Below are positions 30,164 through 40,765 of a stretch of 64,000 nucleotides of DNA, in pieces (within the stretch, counting starts at the first letter, position 1; every line of letters begins with the position of its first letter). A model generated the notes under the pieces. That model ran no database searches, had not been told where the DNA came from, and saw only the letters and a program-made list of their open reading frames with translations. The DNA is from Ramlibacter humi (GTDB lineage Bacteria > Pseudomonadota > Gammaproteobacteria > Burkholderiales > Burkholderiaceae_C). Made by a program: the position numbers and the translations under genes. Where the stretch lies: the NCBI RefSeq assembly GCF_004681975.1, contig NZ_SMLK01000001.1, positions 992,001 through 1,056,000 on the forward strand. The letters run 5' to 3'.

Positions 30164-31483
30164 TCAACGGCTCTCGCGCTCGCGGCTGCGTCCGTTGTCG
30201 CGGGTGCGGGCGTCGCCGGCCGACGCGCCGGACGAGGAGGAGGAAGAAGGCGAGGCGCCGGCCGACGGCGCGGGCTCGGGGGCGGCCGGTGCGGCCGCCG
30301 CGCCGCCCTGCTGCAGGATGCGGTCCAGCGGCAGGTACAGCAGGTTGGAGCCTTGCCGCGAATCCACCATCACCTTGGTGACGTTGGCGTAGATCTGCTG
30401 CATGGTTTCCAGGTACATGCGGTCGCGCGTGACCTGCGGCGCCTTCTGGTATTCGGCCAGCACGGAGCGGAAACGCTGCGCATCGCCTTGCGCCTGCGCG
30501 ACGACGCGCGATTTGTACGCCTCGGCTTCCTGGCGCAAACGGGCGGCGGAGCCCGCGGCGCGCGGGATCACGTCGTTGGCGTAGGCCTGGCCTTCGTTCT
30601 TCAGGCGCTCGCGTTCCTGGCCCGCCTTGTTCACGTCGTCGAAGGCGGCCTGCACCTGCTCGGGGGCGCGCACGCCGCCCTGCTGCAGGTTGATGGCGAC
30701 GACCTCGATGCCCACGCCGTAGCGGTCCAGGATGGCCTGCATCGACTGCCGCACGCGCGGCGCGATCTGCTCGCGCTCTTCGCCCAGGGCGGCATTCATC
30801 TGCATCTTGCCGACGACTTCGCGCACGGCGGTCTCGGCCACCTGCACCACCGTCTCCGCCGGGTTCTTGCTCTCGAAGAGATAGGCGCGCGCGTCCTTCA
30901 GGCGGTACTGCACCGAGAACTTCACGTCGAGGATGTTCTCGTCCTCGGTGAGCATCGACGATTCCTTCAGGCCGGTGGCCTTGACGATGCTGTCGCGGCC
31001 CACGTCCACGCTGCGGATCTGCGTGACGTACACCAGCTCGTGGCGCTGGATGGGGTACGGCAGGCGCCAGTTGAAGCCCGCGCCCACGGTGGCCTTGTAG
31101 CGGCCGAACTGCGTGATCACCGCCTTCTGGCCTTCCTGCACGATGAAGAAGCCGGTGCCCAGCCAGATCAGCACCAGCAAGCCGGCGATCAGGCCGATGC
31201 CGATGCCCGCGCTCTTCATGTCTGGCTGGTAGTTATTGTTGTTCGGGTCGCGCGGGCCGCGGCCGCGCCCGCCACCGAACAGGCCGCCCAGGCGGCGGTT
31301 GAAATCGCGCCAGAGTTCGTCGAGATCCGGCGGCCCCTGGTTGGGCCCGCGATCCGGGCGTTGCGGGTCCTGACGGTCCTTGCCGTCGTCGCCGCCCCGG
31401 CCCCAGCGCGGGTCGTTGAGGTTGAACATGCCTCGCAGCCGCCCGGTCAGGGCGGCCATCCGGCCGGCGGGTTGTAGGTTCAT
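30164..31483 (-). CDS. hflK: FtsH protease activity modulator HflK
   Basis: 439 residues from MNLQPAGRMA. Alternative starts are 31528 (MGTIPA) and 31429 (MFNLNDPRWGR, where family similarity begins). A Gly/Asn/Arg-rich cytoplasmic N-terminus precedes one membrane span (about 93-113), then the SPFH domain (FIVQEGQKAVITQFGRYK) and coiled coil. The C-terminal 60 residues are a low-complexity Ala/Pro/Ser tail. Partner of HflC; second of the hflX-hflK-hflC run. Confidence 0.95.
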   Translation of the reverse strand: MNLQPAGRMAALTGRLRGMFNLNDPRWGRGGDDGKDRQDPQRPDRGPNQGPPDLDELWRDFNRRLGGLFGGGRGRGPRDPNNNNYQPDMKSAGIGIGLIAGLLVLIWLGTGFFIVQEGQKAVITQFGRYKATVGAGFNWRLPYPIQRHELVYVTQIRSVDVGRDSIVKATGLKESSMLTEDENILDVKFSVQYRLKDARAYLFESKNPAETVVQVAETAVREVVGKMQMNAALGEEREQIAPRVRQSMQAILDRYGVGIEVVAINLQQGGVRAPEQVQAAFDDVNKAGQERERLKNEGQAYANDVIPRAAGSAARLRQEAEAYKSRVVAQAQGDAQRFRSVLAEYQKAPQVTRDRMYLETMQQIYANVTKVMVDSRQGSNLLYLPLDRILQQGGAAAAPAAPEPAPSAGASPSSSSSSGASAGDARTRDNGRSRERESR

Positions 31484-31528
31484 GCGCAAGGTGTGTTTGT
31501 TCTCGTTGGCTGCCGGGATTGTGCCCAA

Positions 31529-32710
31529 TCAGGCGGGCGCGTCGTGCAATTCATCACTTGGCTGCAAGGATGACCTGGCCGCCGCCTGCGCGCGCTGCGC
31601 CAGGTCGCGCCGCAGCACCGCCAGGCCTTCGCCCATGCGGCTGCTGGCGAAGACGCGGCGCACCGGCGCACCGTCCAGCTCGAACCAGTCGGCCGAATGG
31701 TGCGGGCGCTGCGAAGGCTCGAGCGCGTCGATCTTGTTGAACACCAGCAATTGCGGCACCTGGCCGGCACCGATCTCCTCGAGCACGCGCTGCACCTCCT
31801 GGATCTGCTCCGGATGGTGCGGATTGGCCGCGTCCACCACGTGCAGCAGCAGGTCGGCATCGGCCGCTTCCTGCAGCGTGGCCTGGAAAGCGTCGATCAG
31901 CCCGTGCGGCAGGTCACGGATGAACCCGACCGTGTCGGACAGCGACACCGAGCGGCCGCCGGTGCCGCCCTCCTCGTCCTCGAGGTACAGGCGGCGCGTG
32001 GTGGTGTCCAGCGTCGCGAACAGCTGGTCGGCCGCATACGCACGCGCCTTCACCAGCGCGTTGAACAGCGTGGACTTGCCGGCGTTGGTGTAGCCCACCA
32101 GCGAGATGTTGAAAGCGCCCTGCCGCTCGCGCTGGCGGCGCTGGGTGTTGCGCTGCTTCTTGACCTTGTCCAGCCGGTCCTTGGTGCGCTTGATCGCGTC
32201 GCCGATCATGCGGCGGTCCAGCTCGATCTGCTTTTCGCCCGGGCCGCCGCGCAGGCCGGCACCGCCGGTCTGGCGCTCCAGGTGCGACCAGCGGCGAACC
32301 AGCCGTGTGCTGACGTACTGCAGCCGCGCCAGCTCGACCTGCAGCTTGCCTTCGTGGCTGCGCGCCCGCTGGGCGAAGATCTCCAGGATCAGCAGCGTGC
32401 GGTCGTTGACCGGCAGGCCGAGGTGGCGTTCCAAGTTGCGCTGCTGGCCGGGGCTGAGCGCCTGGTCGAACAGCACCTCGCTGGCGCCGGCCTCTTCGGC
32501 CAGCGCCTTGATCTCATCCGCCTTGCCCTTGCCGACGAACAGCGCGGCGTCGGGGGCCTTGCGGCGCGCGGTGAGGCGGGCGACGGGTTGCAGCCCGGCG
32601 GTGCGGGCGAGTTCGCCGAGCTCCTGCAGCTCGGCATCGAAATGGGGCAGGCCAAGGTCCACCCCCACGAGGATCGTGGGGGCGGCGGCTCTATCTGGGA
32701 GTTCCGACAA
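31529..32710 (-). CDS. hflX: Ribosome-associated GTPase HflX
   Basis: 393 residues. The N-terminal HflX domain includes the glycine-rich GGAGLRGGPGEKQIE, and the G domain carries the P-loop GYTNAGKST (about 206), DTVGFIRDLP and NKID motifs. It splits or rescues stalled ribosomes under stress. It lies 64 bp after hfq on the same strand, the classical hfq-hflX-hflK-hflC order. Confidence 0.96.
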   Translation of the reverse strand: MSELPDRAAAPTILVGVDLGLPHFDAELQELGELARTAGLQPVARLTARRKAPDAALFVGKGKADEIKALAEEAGASEVLFDQALSPGQQRNLERHLGLPVNDRTLLILEIFAQRARSHEGKLQVELARLQYVSTRLVRRWSHLERQTGGAGLRGGPGEKQIELDRRMIGDAIKRTKDRLDKVKKQRNTQRRQRERQGAFNISLVGYTNAGKSTLFNALVKARAYAADQLFATLDTTTRRLYLEDEEGGTGGRSVSLSDTVGFIRDLPHGLIDAFQATLQEAADADLLLHVVDAANPHHPEQIQEVQRVLEEIGAGQVPQLLVFNKIDALEPSQRPHHSADWFELDGAPVRRVFASSRMGEGLAVLRRDLAQRAQAAARSSLQPSDELHDAPA

Positions 32711-32774
32711 GAGAGGGTCCGGGGTCTCGAATGGAGGGAAACGCCCGGGCGAGCGCGGTGGCCGCGCCGGCGTA

Positions 32775-33023
32775 TCAGCTGGCGGCGGACTCGTTGCTCT
32801 CGGCCGTGGAGAAGTTCACGGCGCGGCCGGGGACGATGGTGGAGATGGCGTGCTTGTAAACCATCTGGGTCACGGTGTTGCGCAGCAGGACGACGTACTG
32901 GTCGAACGACTCGATCTGTCCCTGCAGCTTGATGCCGTTGACCAGGTAGATGGAGACCGGCACGTGCTCGCGGCGCAGCGTGTTCAGGAACGGGTCTTGT
33001 AGCAGCTGCCCTTTGTTGCTCAC
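32775..33023 (-). CDS. hfq: RNA chaperone Hfq
   Basis: 82 residues with the complete Sm fold: [26 protein letters not shown] (Sm1, with Gln8, Phe42-region contacts) and [10 protein letters not shown] (Sm2). The C-terminal tail is short (about 15 residues), as is usual in beta-proteobacteria. It pairs small RNAs with mRNAs. The ATG at 33023 is standard. Upstream lies a 145-bp gap to der with a long inverted repeat. Confidence 0.97.
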   Translation of the reverse strand: MSNKGQLLQDPFLNTLRREHVPVSIYLVNGIKLQGQIESFDQYVVLLRNTVTQMVYKHAISTIVPGRAVNFSTAESNESAAS

Positions 33024-33051
33024 GATATTCTCCGTGTTCGAAGATTTGGGG

Positions 33052-33098
33052 GGACGGACACCTTACCACAGCAACACAGCTGTGCAAGTAGTCCGTCC
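33052..33098. repeat. Inverted repeat between der and hfq
   Basis: GGACGGAC (33052-33059) and GTCCGTCC (33091-33098), enclosing the smaller palindrome ACAGCTGT. As RNA it could form a long hairpin in the hfq leader or der 3' end. There is no U-run, so it is not a classical terminator. Confidence 0.6.
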
Positions 33099-33168
33099 GG
33101 CATACCCCGACGTGGGGCCGCCGGGCTGCCGTTCAAGGGGCACCGGCCCGCTTCCGGGCGCCGCACCG

Positions 33169-34509
33169 TTATTCCTTGTCGGCGTACGGATTCTTCGAAG
33201 TCTTCATCTCCACGCGCAGGGGCGTGCCGATGAGGTTGAAGTGCTTGCGGAAGCGCCCTTCCAGGAAGCGCTTGTACGCATCCGTCACGTGCTCCAGGGA
33301 ATTGCCGTGGACGACGATGACGGGCGGGTTCATGCCGCCCTGGTGCGCGTAGCGCAGCTTGGGCCGGAACATGCCGGACCGCTTGGGCGCCTGGAACTGC
33401 ACCGCTTCCTGCAGCAAGCGCGTGAGCACCGGCGTGGGCATCTTGGTCATGGCGGCCTGGTGCGCCTCGCCGATGGACTTCCACACCGGGCCCAGGCCCT
33501 GGCGCTTCTTCGCCGAGATGAGATGCAGCGAAGCGAATTTCAGGAATGCGAGCCGCGCCTCGATCTGCCGCTGCAGCTGCTCGCGCTGGTACTCGTCGAC
33601 CGCGTCCCACTTGTTCACCGCGATGACCACCGCGCGGCCGCTTTCCAGGATGTAGCCCGCGATGTGCGCGTCCTGGTCGGTGACGCCCTGCGTGGCATCC
33701 AGCAGCAGCAGCACGACGTTGGCCGACTCGATGGCCTGCAGCGTCTTGACCACCGAGAACTTCTCGATGGCCTCGAACACGCGGCCCTTGCGGCGCAGGC
33801 CCGCGGTGTCGATGAGCTCGTACTTGCGGCCGCCCTTCTCGAACGGCACGCTGATCGCGTCGCGCGTGGTGCCGGGAAGGTCGAACGCCACCAGGCGCTC
33901 CTCGCCCAGCCAGGTGTTGATGAGCGTCGACTTGCCGACGTTGGGCCGGCCCGCCACGGCGAGCTTCACCACGCCGTCTTCGGACTCCGCACCCTCTTCC
34001 TCGTCTTCTTCCGGCAGCTGCAGCAGCCCCAGTGCCGTGTCGACAAGGCTGCGGATGCCCTGCCCGTGCGCCGCGGACACCGCGTTCACCTCGCCCAGGC
34101 CCAGCTCGTAGAACTCCGACAGCTGCACGCCTTCGGTCATGCCTTCGGCCTTGTTGGCCGCCAGCACGGTGGGCTTGCCCAGCCGGCGCAGGTAGCCGGC
34201 GATGTCGTGGTCCTGCGCGGAGAGGCCGCCGCGCGCATCGACCACGAACACGACGACGTCGGCTTCGGCGACGGCCTGCCGCGTCTGCTTGGCCATCTCG
34301 CTGTAGATGCCGGTCTCGGCCGTCGGCTCGAAGCCGCCGGTGTCGATGACGATGAATTCGTAGCGGCCCTGCTTCGCGTTGCCGTAGTGGCGGTCGCGCG
34401 TGAGGCCCGCGAAGTCGGCGACGATGGCGTCGCGCGACTTGGTCAGCCGGTTGAACAGCGTCGACTTGCCGACGTTGGGGCGGCCCACCAGGGCCATCAC
34501 GGGTTTCAA
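33169..34509 (-). CDS. der: Ribosome-assembly GTPase Der (EngA)
   Basis: 446 residues. Two tandem G domains are visible, each with GRPNVGKST (about residues 8 and 185), DTGGF or DTAGL, and NKAE or NKWD. A KH-like C-terminal domain begins near residue 360. It is essential for 50S maturation. It follows bamB by 18 bp, the common beta-proteobacterial order. Start [12 protein letters not shown] is standard. Confidence 0.97.
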   Translation of the reverse strand: MKPVMALVGRPNVGKSTLFNRLTKSRDAIVADFAGLTRDRHYGNAKQGRYEFIVIDTGGFEPTAETGIYSEMAKQTRQAVAEADVVVFVVDARGGLSAQDHDIAGYLRRLGKPTVLAANKAEGMTEGVQLSEFYELGLGEVNAVSAAHGQGIRSLVDTALGLLQLPEEDEEEGAESEDGVVKLAVAGRPNVGKSTLINTWLGEERLVAFDLPGTTRDAISVPFEKGGRKYELIDTAGLRRKGRVFEAIEKFSVVKTLQAIESANVVLLLLDATQGVTDQDAHIAGYILESGRAVVIAVNKWDAVDEYQREQLQRQIEARLAFLKFASLHLISAKKRQGLGPVWKSIGEAHQAAMTKMPTPVLTRLLQEAVQFQAPKRSGMFRPKLRYAHQGGMNPPVIVVHGNSLEHVTDAYKRFLEGRFRKHFNLIGTPLRVEMKTSKNPYADKE

Positions 34510-34527
34510 GGCCGCCCTCCGGGAAGC

Positions 34528-35667
34528 TTATTGCGGGACGAAGGCGTGGACGCCGCCGTTGCGCGTGACCATGACCATCGTCGAGCCCGCCACCACCGGC
34601 GCCGCCGCGGCGCCGCTGCCGTCGGTGGGAATGCGGTTGCGCAGCGTGCCGTCGTCGCGCGCCAGCACGTGCAGGTTGCCGTCGGCGTCGCCGAAGGCGA
34701 CCGAGCTGCCCACCACCACCGGGCCGGTCAGCGTGCGGTGCAGCAGGCGGTCGTAGATCCAGGCGCGCTCGCCGTTGTCGCGGCGCCAGGCCACCACGCG
34801 GCCGTCGGATTCGGTGCCGACGACGAAGCGATCGTCGCCGCCCACGCCGTCGGAACCGTTGGCCGGCTTGCTCCAGGCCACCTGGCCGCGCGAGGCGTCC
34901 ACGCAGCCCACCGCGGTCTGGAACGCGCGGGTGCAGACCGAGTTGCCCTGGCGGCTGACGCGGCCGACCAGGTCGATCAGGCGTTCCACGTCGTTGGTGC
35001 CGCGCGCGCTGGCCACCGGCGCTTCCCAGCGCACGCTGCCGTTCAGCGGGTTGAATCCGACGAGGCGGCCGCCCTGCCCGGCCAGCAGCGTGTCACCTAC
35101 TGCCAGCAGCACACCGGCCTGGCGCAGCACCAGCGGTTCGCCGGGGCGCGACTGGGTCCACAGCTTGCGGCCGCTCTGGCCGTCGAAGGCGCTGACGGAA
35201 CGGTCGCCCGCCAGCACGAACACGCGGTTGCCCGCCACCAGAGGCGCGGTGTACGACTGCGCGGGCAGCTTCTCGCGCCACAGCACGCGACCGCCCGACA
35301 GGGCCACCAGGTCGTTGGCCGTGGTGATGACCGCCAGGGTCGTGCCGTCGCTGCCCACGCCGGCGGCGATGGGCGCGCCCGCGTTGCCGCGCCACAGGTC
35401 ACGGCCCGTCGCGGCGTCGAGCACGGCCACCGTGCCGTCGCCCGCGGCCACGGCCAGCTGGTTGCCGGTGACGTTGATGACCAGCGGGAAGTTGACCGGC
35501 CCGACGTGGTTGGCCCACGCGGGGCGCACGCCCAGCGTGGCGGGATTGGCGGGCAGTTCGGCCGCCTTCGGCTTTTCCGGACCGCTGAAGAAGCTGAAGA
35601 CGGAGCAGCCGGCCAGCGCCGTGGCGGCCAGCGCGACGGCCAGGGTGCGCATCACGGGTTTCATCAT
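34528..35667 (-). CDS. bamB: Outer-membrane protein assembly factor BamB
   Basis: 379 residues. A lipoprotein signal with LAGC (Cys21) is followed by an eight-bladed beta-propeller of PQQ-like repeats (VAVLDAATGRDLWR, VSAFDGQSGRKLWTQ, LVGFNPLNGSVRWE and similar). It scaffolds the BAM complex that inserts beta-barrels. Its ATG overlaps the upstream yfgM stop in ATGATGA. bamD is also present at 45.8 kb. Confidence 0.95.
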   Translation of the reverse strand: MMKPVMRTLAVALAATALAGCSVFSFFSGPEKPKAAELPANPATLGVRPAWANHVGPVNFPLVINVTGNQLAVAAGDGTVAVLDAATGRDLWRGNAGAPIAAGVGSDGTTLAVITTANDLVALSGGRVLWREKLPAQSYTAPLVAGNRVFVLAGDRSVSAFDGQSGRKLWTQSRPGEPLVLRQAGVLLAVGDTLLAGQGGRLVGFNPLNGSVRWEAPVASARGTNDVERLIDLVGRVSRQGNSVCTRAFQTAVGCVDASRGQVAWSKPANGSDGVGGDDRFVVGTESDGRVVAWRRDNGERAWIYDRLLHRTLTGPVVVGSSVAFGDADGNLHVLARDDGTLRNRIPTDGSGAAAAPVVAGSTMVMVTRNGGVHAFVPQ

Positions 35668-36353
35668 GACTTGGCGGCTCCCGCGGCGGACTTGTCGGCG
35701 GGTGCGAGGGTCTTGGGGTCCACGCCCAGGGCGGTGAGCTTCACCTCGAGCAGGCGGCGGTACTCGGCCCGCTCGTCCAGGCCCTGGTAGGCCTTGCTGT
35801 ACTCGGCCTTCGCCTCGGCCTTCTTGCCCTGCAGGTTGTAGATGTCGCCGCGGCGGTCGGCGGCCAGCGCGGTGAACTGCGCCGGCATCTCGGCCGACAG
35901 CTGCTTGAGCGCGTCGTCGTAAGCCTTGGCTTCCACCAGCACGGCAGCCAGGCGCAGCCGCGCCACGGCTTGCAGGCCTTCGTCGGAAGCGTGTTCCGCC
36001 ACCCAGGTGAGCGCCGCCTTGGCGGTGTCGGGCTTGCCCTTGTCCATGGCCGCCTGCGCCACCAGCAGGCCGGCCTGCTGCGTGAACACCGTGCCGGAGA
36101 ACTTGTCGCGCGCATCGGCGAAGCCCTGCTCGGCGCGGGCCAGGTCGCCGCCCTGCACGGCACGCTCCACCTCTTCGTAGATCGCCGAAGCCTTGGCCGA
36201 CTGGGTGCGCTGGTACCACTGCCAGCCGTTCATCGCGGCGATGGCGCCGAACACCAGGATCAGCGCCCAGGAGATGAGGTTGCCGTACGTGTTCCAGAAG
36301 TGCTTGAGCTCGTCAAGCTGCTCCTGTTCTTCGAGGTCGAGGTGAGAGGCCAT
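35664..36353 (-). CDS. yfgM: YfgM-type tetratricopeptide protein, SecYEG ancillary subunit
   Basis: 229 residues. The cytoplasmic N-terminus (DLEEQEQLDELKHFWNTYGN) precedes one membrane span (about 26-44), and the periplasmic part has TPR-like helices. Homologues bind SecYEG and PpiD and guide periplasmic chaperone handoff. Placed between hisS and bamB, the usual neighbourhood. The stop overlaps bamB by four bases. Confidence 0.92.
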   Translation of the reverse strand: MASHLDLEEQEQLDELKHFWNTYGNLISWALILVFGAIAAMNGWQWYQRTQSAKASAIYEEVERAVQGGDLARAEQGFADARDKFSGTVFTQQAGLLVAQAAMDKGKPDTAKAALTWVAEHASDEGLQAVARLRLAAVLVEAKAYDDALKQLSAEMPAQFTALAADRRGDIYNLQGKKAEAKAEYSKAYQGLDERAEYRRLLEVKLTALGVDPKTLAPADKSAAGAAKS

Positions 36354-36404
36354 GAAGTCCTTGTGACTGCCCGGGGCAGCCGAGCATTGTAGTGAGCCGC
36401 CGGC

Positions 36405-37724
36405 TCAGCTCTTCAGGGTGGCGGCCCAGGCCGCGACGGAAGCGAGCGAACGGCGTTCCTGCTGGCCGCCGCCGTCGCGCAATGCCTTGACCGTGACCTC
36501 ACCGGCCGCGAGCTCGTCGCCGCCGAACACCAGCGCGTGACGCGCGCCGCTGGCATCGGCTTTCTTGAACTGCGACTTGAGGCTGCCCAGGCCATCGGGC
36601 CCGGCGCCGTGCTGCACCACGCTGACGCCGGCCGCGCGCAGCGCTTCCAGCGCTGCCACCACGGGCGGCAGCGGCGTGCCCGGCATGACCACCGCGTAAA
36701 CGTCGGGCGCGCCCGAGGGCACCGGCAGCCCCAGGGCCTGGATCAGCAGCAACAGGCGCTCGATGCCCAGGCCGAAGCCCACCGCGGGCGCGGGCTTGCC
36801 GCCCAGCTGGCCGATGAGCCCGTCGTAGCGGCCGCCACCGCACACCGTGCCTTGCGAGCCGAGCTGGTCGGTCACCCACTCAAATACGGTGAGGTTGTAG
36901 TAGTCCATGCCACGCACCAGGCGCGGGTTCACGCGGTATTCCAGTCCGACGGCATCGAGCACGCCGCGCACGGCGTCGAAGTGCGCCAGCGACTCGGCGC
37001 CGAGGAAGTCGATCAGCTTGGGCGCCGCTTCCACCACGGCCTGCATCGCGGGGTTCTTGCTGTCCAGGATGCGCAGCGGGTTGGACTGCAGGCGGCGGCG
37101 CGAGTCTTCGTCCAGCACGTCCGCGTGCTGCTCGAAGTGCTTGACCAGCGCGTCGCGGTGCGCGCGGCGTTCGTCGGGCTGGCCCAGGCTGTTGATCTCC
37201 AGCCGGACGTGCTGGCCTTCCACCAGACCCAGCTCGCGCCACAGCGCGCGAGCCATCAGGATCATCTCGGCGTCGACGTCCGGGCCCGCGTAGCCCAGCG
37301 CTTCCACGTCCAGCTGGTGGAACTGGCGGTAACGGCCTTTCTGCGGACGCTCGTGGCGGAACATGGGACCCACGGTCCACACCCGCAGCGGCCCGTTGTA
37401 CAGCGCGTTGTGCTCGATCATCGCGCGCACGATGCCGGCCGTGGCCTCGGGCCGCAGCGTGAGGCGGTCGCCGTTCATCGAATCGGTGAAGGAGTACATC
37501 TCCTTCTCGACGATGTCGGTCACCTCGCCCAGCCCGCGCACGAACAGCGCGGTGGGCTCGACGATGGGCGTCAGCAGGTACTGGTAGCCGTAGCGGCCGA
37601 GCACGTCGCACACTGCCGTCTCGAACCATTGCCAAAGCACCGAATCCGGCAGCTTCTCCGTGCGCGGCACGGACGGCGGCAGGATGTCGTTCATGCCTTT
37701 GACGGCACTGAGTTTTTCAGCCAT
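36405..37724 (-). CDS. hisS: Histidyl-tRNA synthetase
   Basis: 439 residues, class II. Motif 1 ([21 protein letters not shown]), motif 2 ([23 protein letters not shown]) and the His-specific [15 protein letters not shown] and [14 protein letters not shown] are all present, with motif 3 at [14 protein letters not shown]-terminal anticodon-binding domain follows. It is 15 bp downstream of ispG. Confidence 0.98.
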   Translation of the reverse strand: MAEKLSAVKGMNDILPPSVPRTEKLPDSVLWQWFETAVCDVLGRYGYQYLLTPIVEPTALFVRGLGEVTDIVEKEMYSFTDSMNGDRLTLRPEATAGIVRAMIEHNALYNGPLRVWTVGPMFRHERPQKGRYRQFHQLDVEALGYAGPDVDAEMILMARALWRELGLVEGQHVRLEINSLGQPDERRAHRDALVKHFEQHADVLDEDSRRRLQSNPLRILDSKNPAMQAVVEAAPKLIDFLGAESLAHFDAVRGVLDAVGLEYRVNPRLVRGMDYYNLTVFEWVTDQLGSQGTVCGGGRYDGLIGQLGGKPAPAVGFGLGIERLLLLIQALGLPVPSGAPDVYAVVMPGTPLPPVVAALEALRAAGVSVVQHGAGPDGLGSLKSQFKKADASGARHALVFGGDELAAGEVTVKALRDGGGQQERRSLASVAAWAATLKS

Positions 37725-37739
37725 GGAAGCGATCCCGAG

Positions 37740-39017
37740 TCAGGCGGTTTCGGCCACTGCGTGGCCGAACCTCTTCTCGATGTAGTTTTCGACGATCTTG
37801 TGGAATTCGGCGGCGATGTTCTCGCCGCGCAGGGTCAGGGCCTTTTCGCCGTCGATGAAGACGGGCGCGGCGGGCGCCTCGCCGGTGCCGGGCAGGCTGA
37901 TGCCGATGTCGGCGTGCTTGCTCTCGCCGGGACCGTTGACGATGCAGCCCATCACGGCGACCCTGAGCTTCTCGACGCCCGGGTACTTGCTGCGCCACAC
38001 GGGCATGTTGGCGCGCAGGTGGTCGTCGATCTGCTTGGCCAGTTCCTGGAAGGTGGTGCTGGTGGTGCGGCCGCAGCCCGGACAGGCGGTGACGCTGGGC
38101 ACGAAGACGCGCAACCCCAGTGCTTGCAGGATCTCGGAGGCGATCACCACTTCCTGCGTGCGCGATTCGCCCGGCTGCGGCGTCAGCGACACGCGGATGG
38201 TGTCGCCGATGCCTTCCTGCAGCAGGATGCCCATCGCCACGCTGGAAGCCACCGTGCCCTTGGTGGCCATGCCGGCTTCGGTCAGGCCCAGGTGCAGCGG
38301 GTAGTCGCAGCGGCGCGCCAGCTCGCGGTACACGGAGATGAGGTCCTGCACGCCGCTGACCTTGCACGACAGGATGATCTGGTGCCCCGGCATGCCCATC
38401 TCCTCCGCTCGCTTCGCGGATTCGATGGCCGAGGTGATCAGCGCTTCGTACATCACGCTGCGCGCATCCCAGGGCTGCGCGCGCTGCGCGTTCTCGTCCA
38501 TCAGCGAAGCCAGCAATTCCTGGTCGAGGCTGCCCCAGTTGACGCCGATGCGCACGGGCTTGTCGAACCGCATGGCGGCTTCGATCATCTGGCCGAACTG
38601 GCGGTCGCGCTTGTCGCCCTTGCCCACGTTGCCGGGGTTGATGCGGTACTTGGACAGCGCCTGCGCGCAGTCGGGAAACTCGGTGAGCAGGCGGTGGCCG
38701 TTGTAGTGGAAGTCGCCCACCAGCGGCACGTCGATGCCCATGCGGTCGAGCTGCTCGCGGATGTAGGGCACCTGCTTCGCCGCTTCGGGCGTGTTGACCG
38801 TGATGCGCACCACCTCGGAGCCGGCGATGGCCAGTTCCTTGACCTGGATGGCCGTGGCGATGGGGTCTTCGGTGTCGGTGTTGGTCATCGACTGCACGCG
38901 CACCGGCGCGTCGCCGCCGACGGTGACCACGCGCGAACCCCAGGCGATGCGCGCCTGGCGGCTGCGGCGGGAAGCGGGCGCCGCCGGCAGCACCGGCAGG
39001 CAGGGTTGATCGGGCAT
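37740..39017 (-). CDS. ispG: 4-hydroxy-3-methylbut-2-enyl-diphosphate synthase (flavodoxin)
   Basis: 425 residues. This [4Fe-4S] enzyme of the MEP isoprenoid pathway reduces methylerythritol cyclodiphosphate. The N-terminal TIM barrel has [13 protein letters not shown] and RINPGNVG, and the cluster cysteines are in ACPGCGR and [13 protein letters not shown] at 39017 (MPDQPC) overlaps the rodZ stop by one base; a GTG one codon earlier is possible. Confidence 0.97.
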   Translation of the reverse strand: MPDQPCLPVLPAAPASRRSRQARIAWGSRVVTVGGDAPVRVQSMTNTDTEDPIATAIQVKELAIAGSEVVRITVNTPEAAKQVPYIREQLDRMGIDVPLVGDFHYNGHRLLTEFPDCAQALSKYRINPGNVGKGDKRDRQFGQMIEAAMRFDKPVRIGVNWGSLDQELLASLMDENAQRAQPWDARSVMYEALITSAIESAKRAEEMGMPGHQIILSCKVSGVQDLISVYRELARRCDYPLHLGLTEAGMATKGTVASSVAMGILLQEGIGDTIRVSLTPQPGESRTQEVVIASEILQALGLRVFVPSVTACPGCGRTTSTTFQELAKQIDDHLRANMPVWRSKYPGVEKLRVAVMGCIVNGPGESKHADIGISLPGTGEAPAAPVFIDGEKALTLRGENIAAEFHKIVENYIEKRFGHAVAETA

Positions 39018-39943
39018 CACTTCACCTCGAAACGCGCGACGTTGTCGCGCGACACCGGCCCCAGGTCGTACGCCTTGCCCCGCACCGACACGGCGGTGGC
39101 CTTGGCATCGCCCACGGTCACGGCCAGCGGGGGAGCGCCGGACGCGCCGGCGGTTTCGCCAGCAGTCATCAGCCGCTGCAGGGTCACGGTGCCCTTGCTG
39201 TCGGTGACCTGGATCCAGGAAGGTCCGGTGGTCTTGAAAACAATGATGCCGGTGGTGGAGACCGGCGGTTCGGTTTTGGCGGCCGGCGCCGAGGCGGTGG
39301 CCGCCGGAGCCGGCGCCGAAGCCGCGGCATTCACCGCGGCGGGTGCCGCGACCGGCGCCGGTTGCGCGACATCCGGCGTGGTCATCGCCGGCACGGCGAC
39401 AGGTTCGGAGACGACGGCACCCGGCGTTGCGGGGCCGTCGGTGGCCGGCTGCACCACCACGGCGGCGGCCATCGGCACGGCCGCTGATTCAGTGACCTTG
39501 GGCGTGGTCGCATCGGCCCGCAGGTTGGACAGGCTGGGCAGGAACATGATCACCAGTGCACCCACCAGCAGGGCGCCGACGGCCAGCGTGACGGGACGCG
39601 TGGCGTGGTCGCGCCAGGCCGGCGCGACAGCATCGCCGGGCGCCTGGAACGGCGCGTTGATGCCTTCGCTGGACTGCACCAGCCGGGGCACCGCGCTTTG
39701 CGGCAGGCGCGCCAGGATCGGCTGCGGATCGACCTTCAGCGTGCGGCACACGCTGGAAGCCAGCGCGCGGGCGAACACCGCATCGGGCAACTGGTCGTAG
39801 CGGTCGTCTTCCAGCGCCTCGAGCTTGCGCACCGGCACCTTCAGCGACACGGCCAGCGCGGCGACGTGCAGTCCCGCTGCCTCGCGCGCCTCGCGAAGCA
39901 GTTCGCCCGCCGTGGGCGTTGCCGCTTCCACCGACTCACTCAT
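39017..39943 (-). CDS. rodZ: RodZ-like helix-turn-helix cell-shape protein
   Basis: 308 residues. An N-terminal HTH (about 12-75, [20 protein letters not shown]) is cytoplasmic and would contact MreB. One membrane span lies at about 117-135. A long Ala/Pro linker leads to the periplasmic DUF4115 domain (about 220-305). Its start overlaps the pilW stop by eight bases. Assignment rests on domain layout and synteny with ispG. Confidence 0.92.
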   Translation of the reverse strand: MSESVEAATPTAGELLREAREAAGLHVAALAVSLKVPVRKLEALEDDRYDQLPDAVFARALASSVCRTLKVDPQPILARLPQSAVPRLVQSSEGINAPFQAPGDAVAPAWRDHATRPVTLAVGALLVGALVIMFLPSLSNLRADATTPKVTESAAVPMAAAVVVQPATDGPATPGAVVSEPVAVPAMTTPDVAQPAPVAAPAAVNAAASAPAPAATASAPAAKTEPPVSTTGIIVFKTTGPSWIQVTDSKGTVTLQRLMTAGETAGASGAPPLAVTVGDAKATAVSVRGKAYDLGPVSRDNVARFEVK

Positions 39944-40763
39944 CGAAAGCCCCGCGGTCGTAGGCGGTCACCTCCCTGGATTGCGGGAAGCGCCGGCGCA
40001 TCTGGTCGGCCAGCTGCGCGGCGGCGAGGCGGTCGCCCAGCTTGCGCTCGACCTTCACGCCCAACCAGAGGGTCTCGGCGTTGGCCAGCTGGCTGTTGTT
40101 GATGCGGCGGATGAGGAATTGCGAACGCTGGTAGTCCCCGCGCGCATAAAGCAGGGTCGCGAGGTTGTAGCCGACGATGGGATTGCCGGCATCGAGCTCG
40201 TAGGCGCGCGCGAGGGTCTTCTCGGCTTCGGCCGGCTTGCCGGCGCTGGACTGGCACAAGCCCTTGGCCATCAACGTCTTGGCCACGTCGCCGTAACCCG
40301 GGTTGGCCAGCGCCTGGTCGAAGGTCTTGTCCGCGTCGGCGAAGCGGCGCTGCTGGCAGTACATCCAGGCCAGGTTGTGCATGGCCCCGGAATCGCGCGG
40401 GTTGAGCGCCACCGCCCGGCGGAAGCTCTCTTCCGCCTGCGGGTAATCGTTCAGCCGCATGTAGACCAGGCCGCGCAGGTTGTACGCGTCGGGGAAGGTA
40501 GGGTCGGCCGCCAGCACCTGCTTCAGTTCGTCCAGGGCGACGGTGGTCTTGCCCTGCTCGAAGTAGCCCACGGCCAGTTCCATGCGGATGCGCGCGCGCC
40601 GGCGGGCGTCCGTCTCGTCGAATTCGGTGGGGATGTCGGACGAGCGCGCCGCGTCGCCGCCTCCGGTGGTGGCACAGCCCGAGAGGGCCATGCACGCCGA
40701 CAACAGCCCCGCCCACGGCACCAGGGCCGCCAACAGCCCGATCCGCCCCAACCCGCGCTCCAT
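39936..40763 (-). CDS. pilW: Type IV pilus biogenesis/stability lipoprotein PilW/PilF
   Basis: 275 residues. A signal peptide with lipobox LSGC (about Cys30) is followed by TPR repeats (AYNLRGLVYMRLNDYPQAEESF, AMHNLAWMYCQQRRFADADKTF and others). It helps PilQ secretin assembly. ATG at 40763 is favoured since AAGGAG lies eight bases before it; GTG at 40769 would leave only two bases. No other pilus genes are nearby, as usual for this locus. Confidence 0.9.
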   Translation of the reverse strand: MERGLGRIGLLAALVPWAGLLSACMALSGCATTGGGDAARSSDIPTEFDETDARRRARIRMELAVGYFEQGKTTVALDELKQVLAADPTFPDAYNLRGLVYMRLNDYPQAEESFRRAVALNPRDSGAMHNLAWMYCQQRRFADADKTFDQALANPGYGDVAKTLMAKGLCQSSAGKPAEAEKTLARAYELDAGNPIVGYNLATLLYARGDYQRSQFLIRRINNSQLANAETLWLGVKVERKLGDRLAAAQLADQMRRRFPQSREVTAYDRGAFDE

Positions 40764-40765
40764 GC

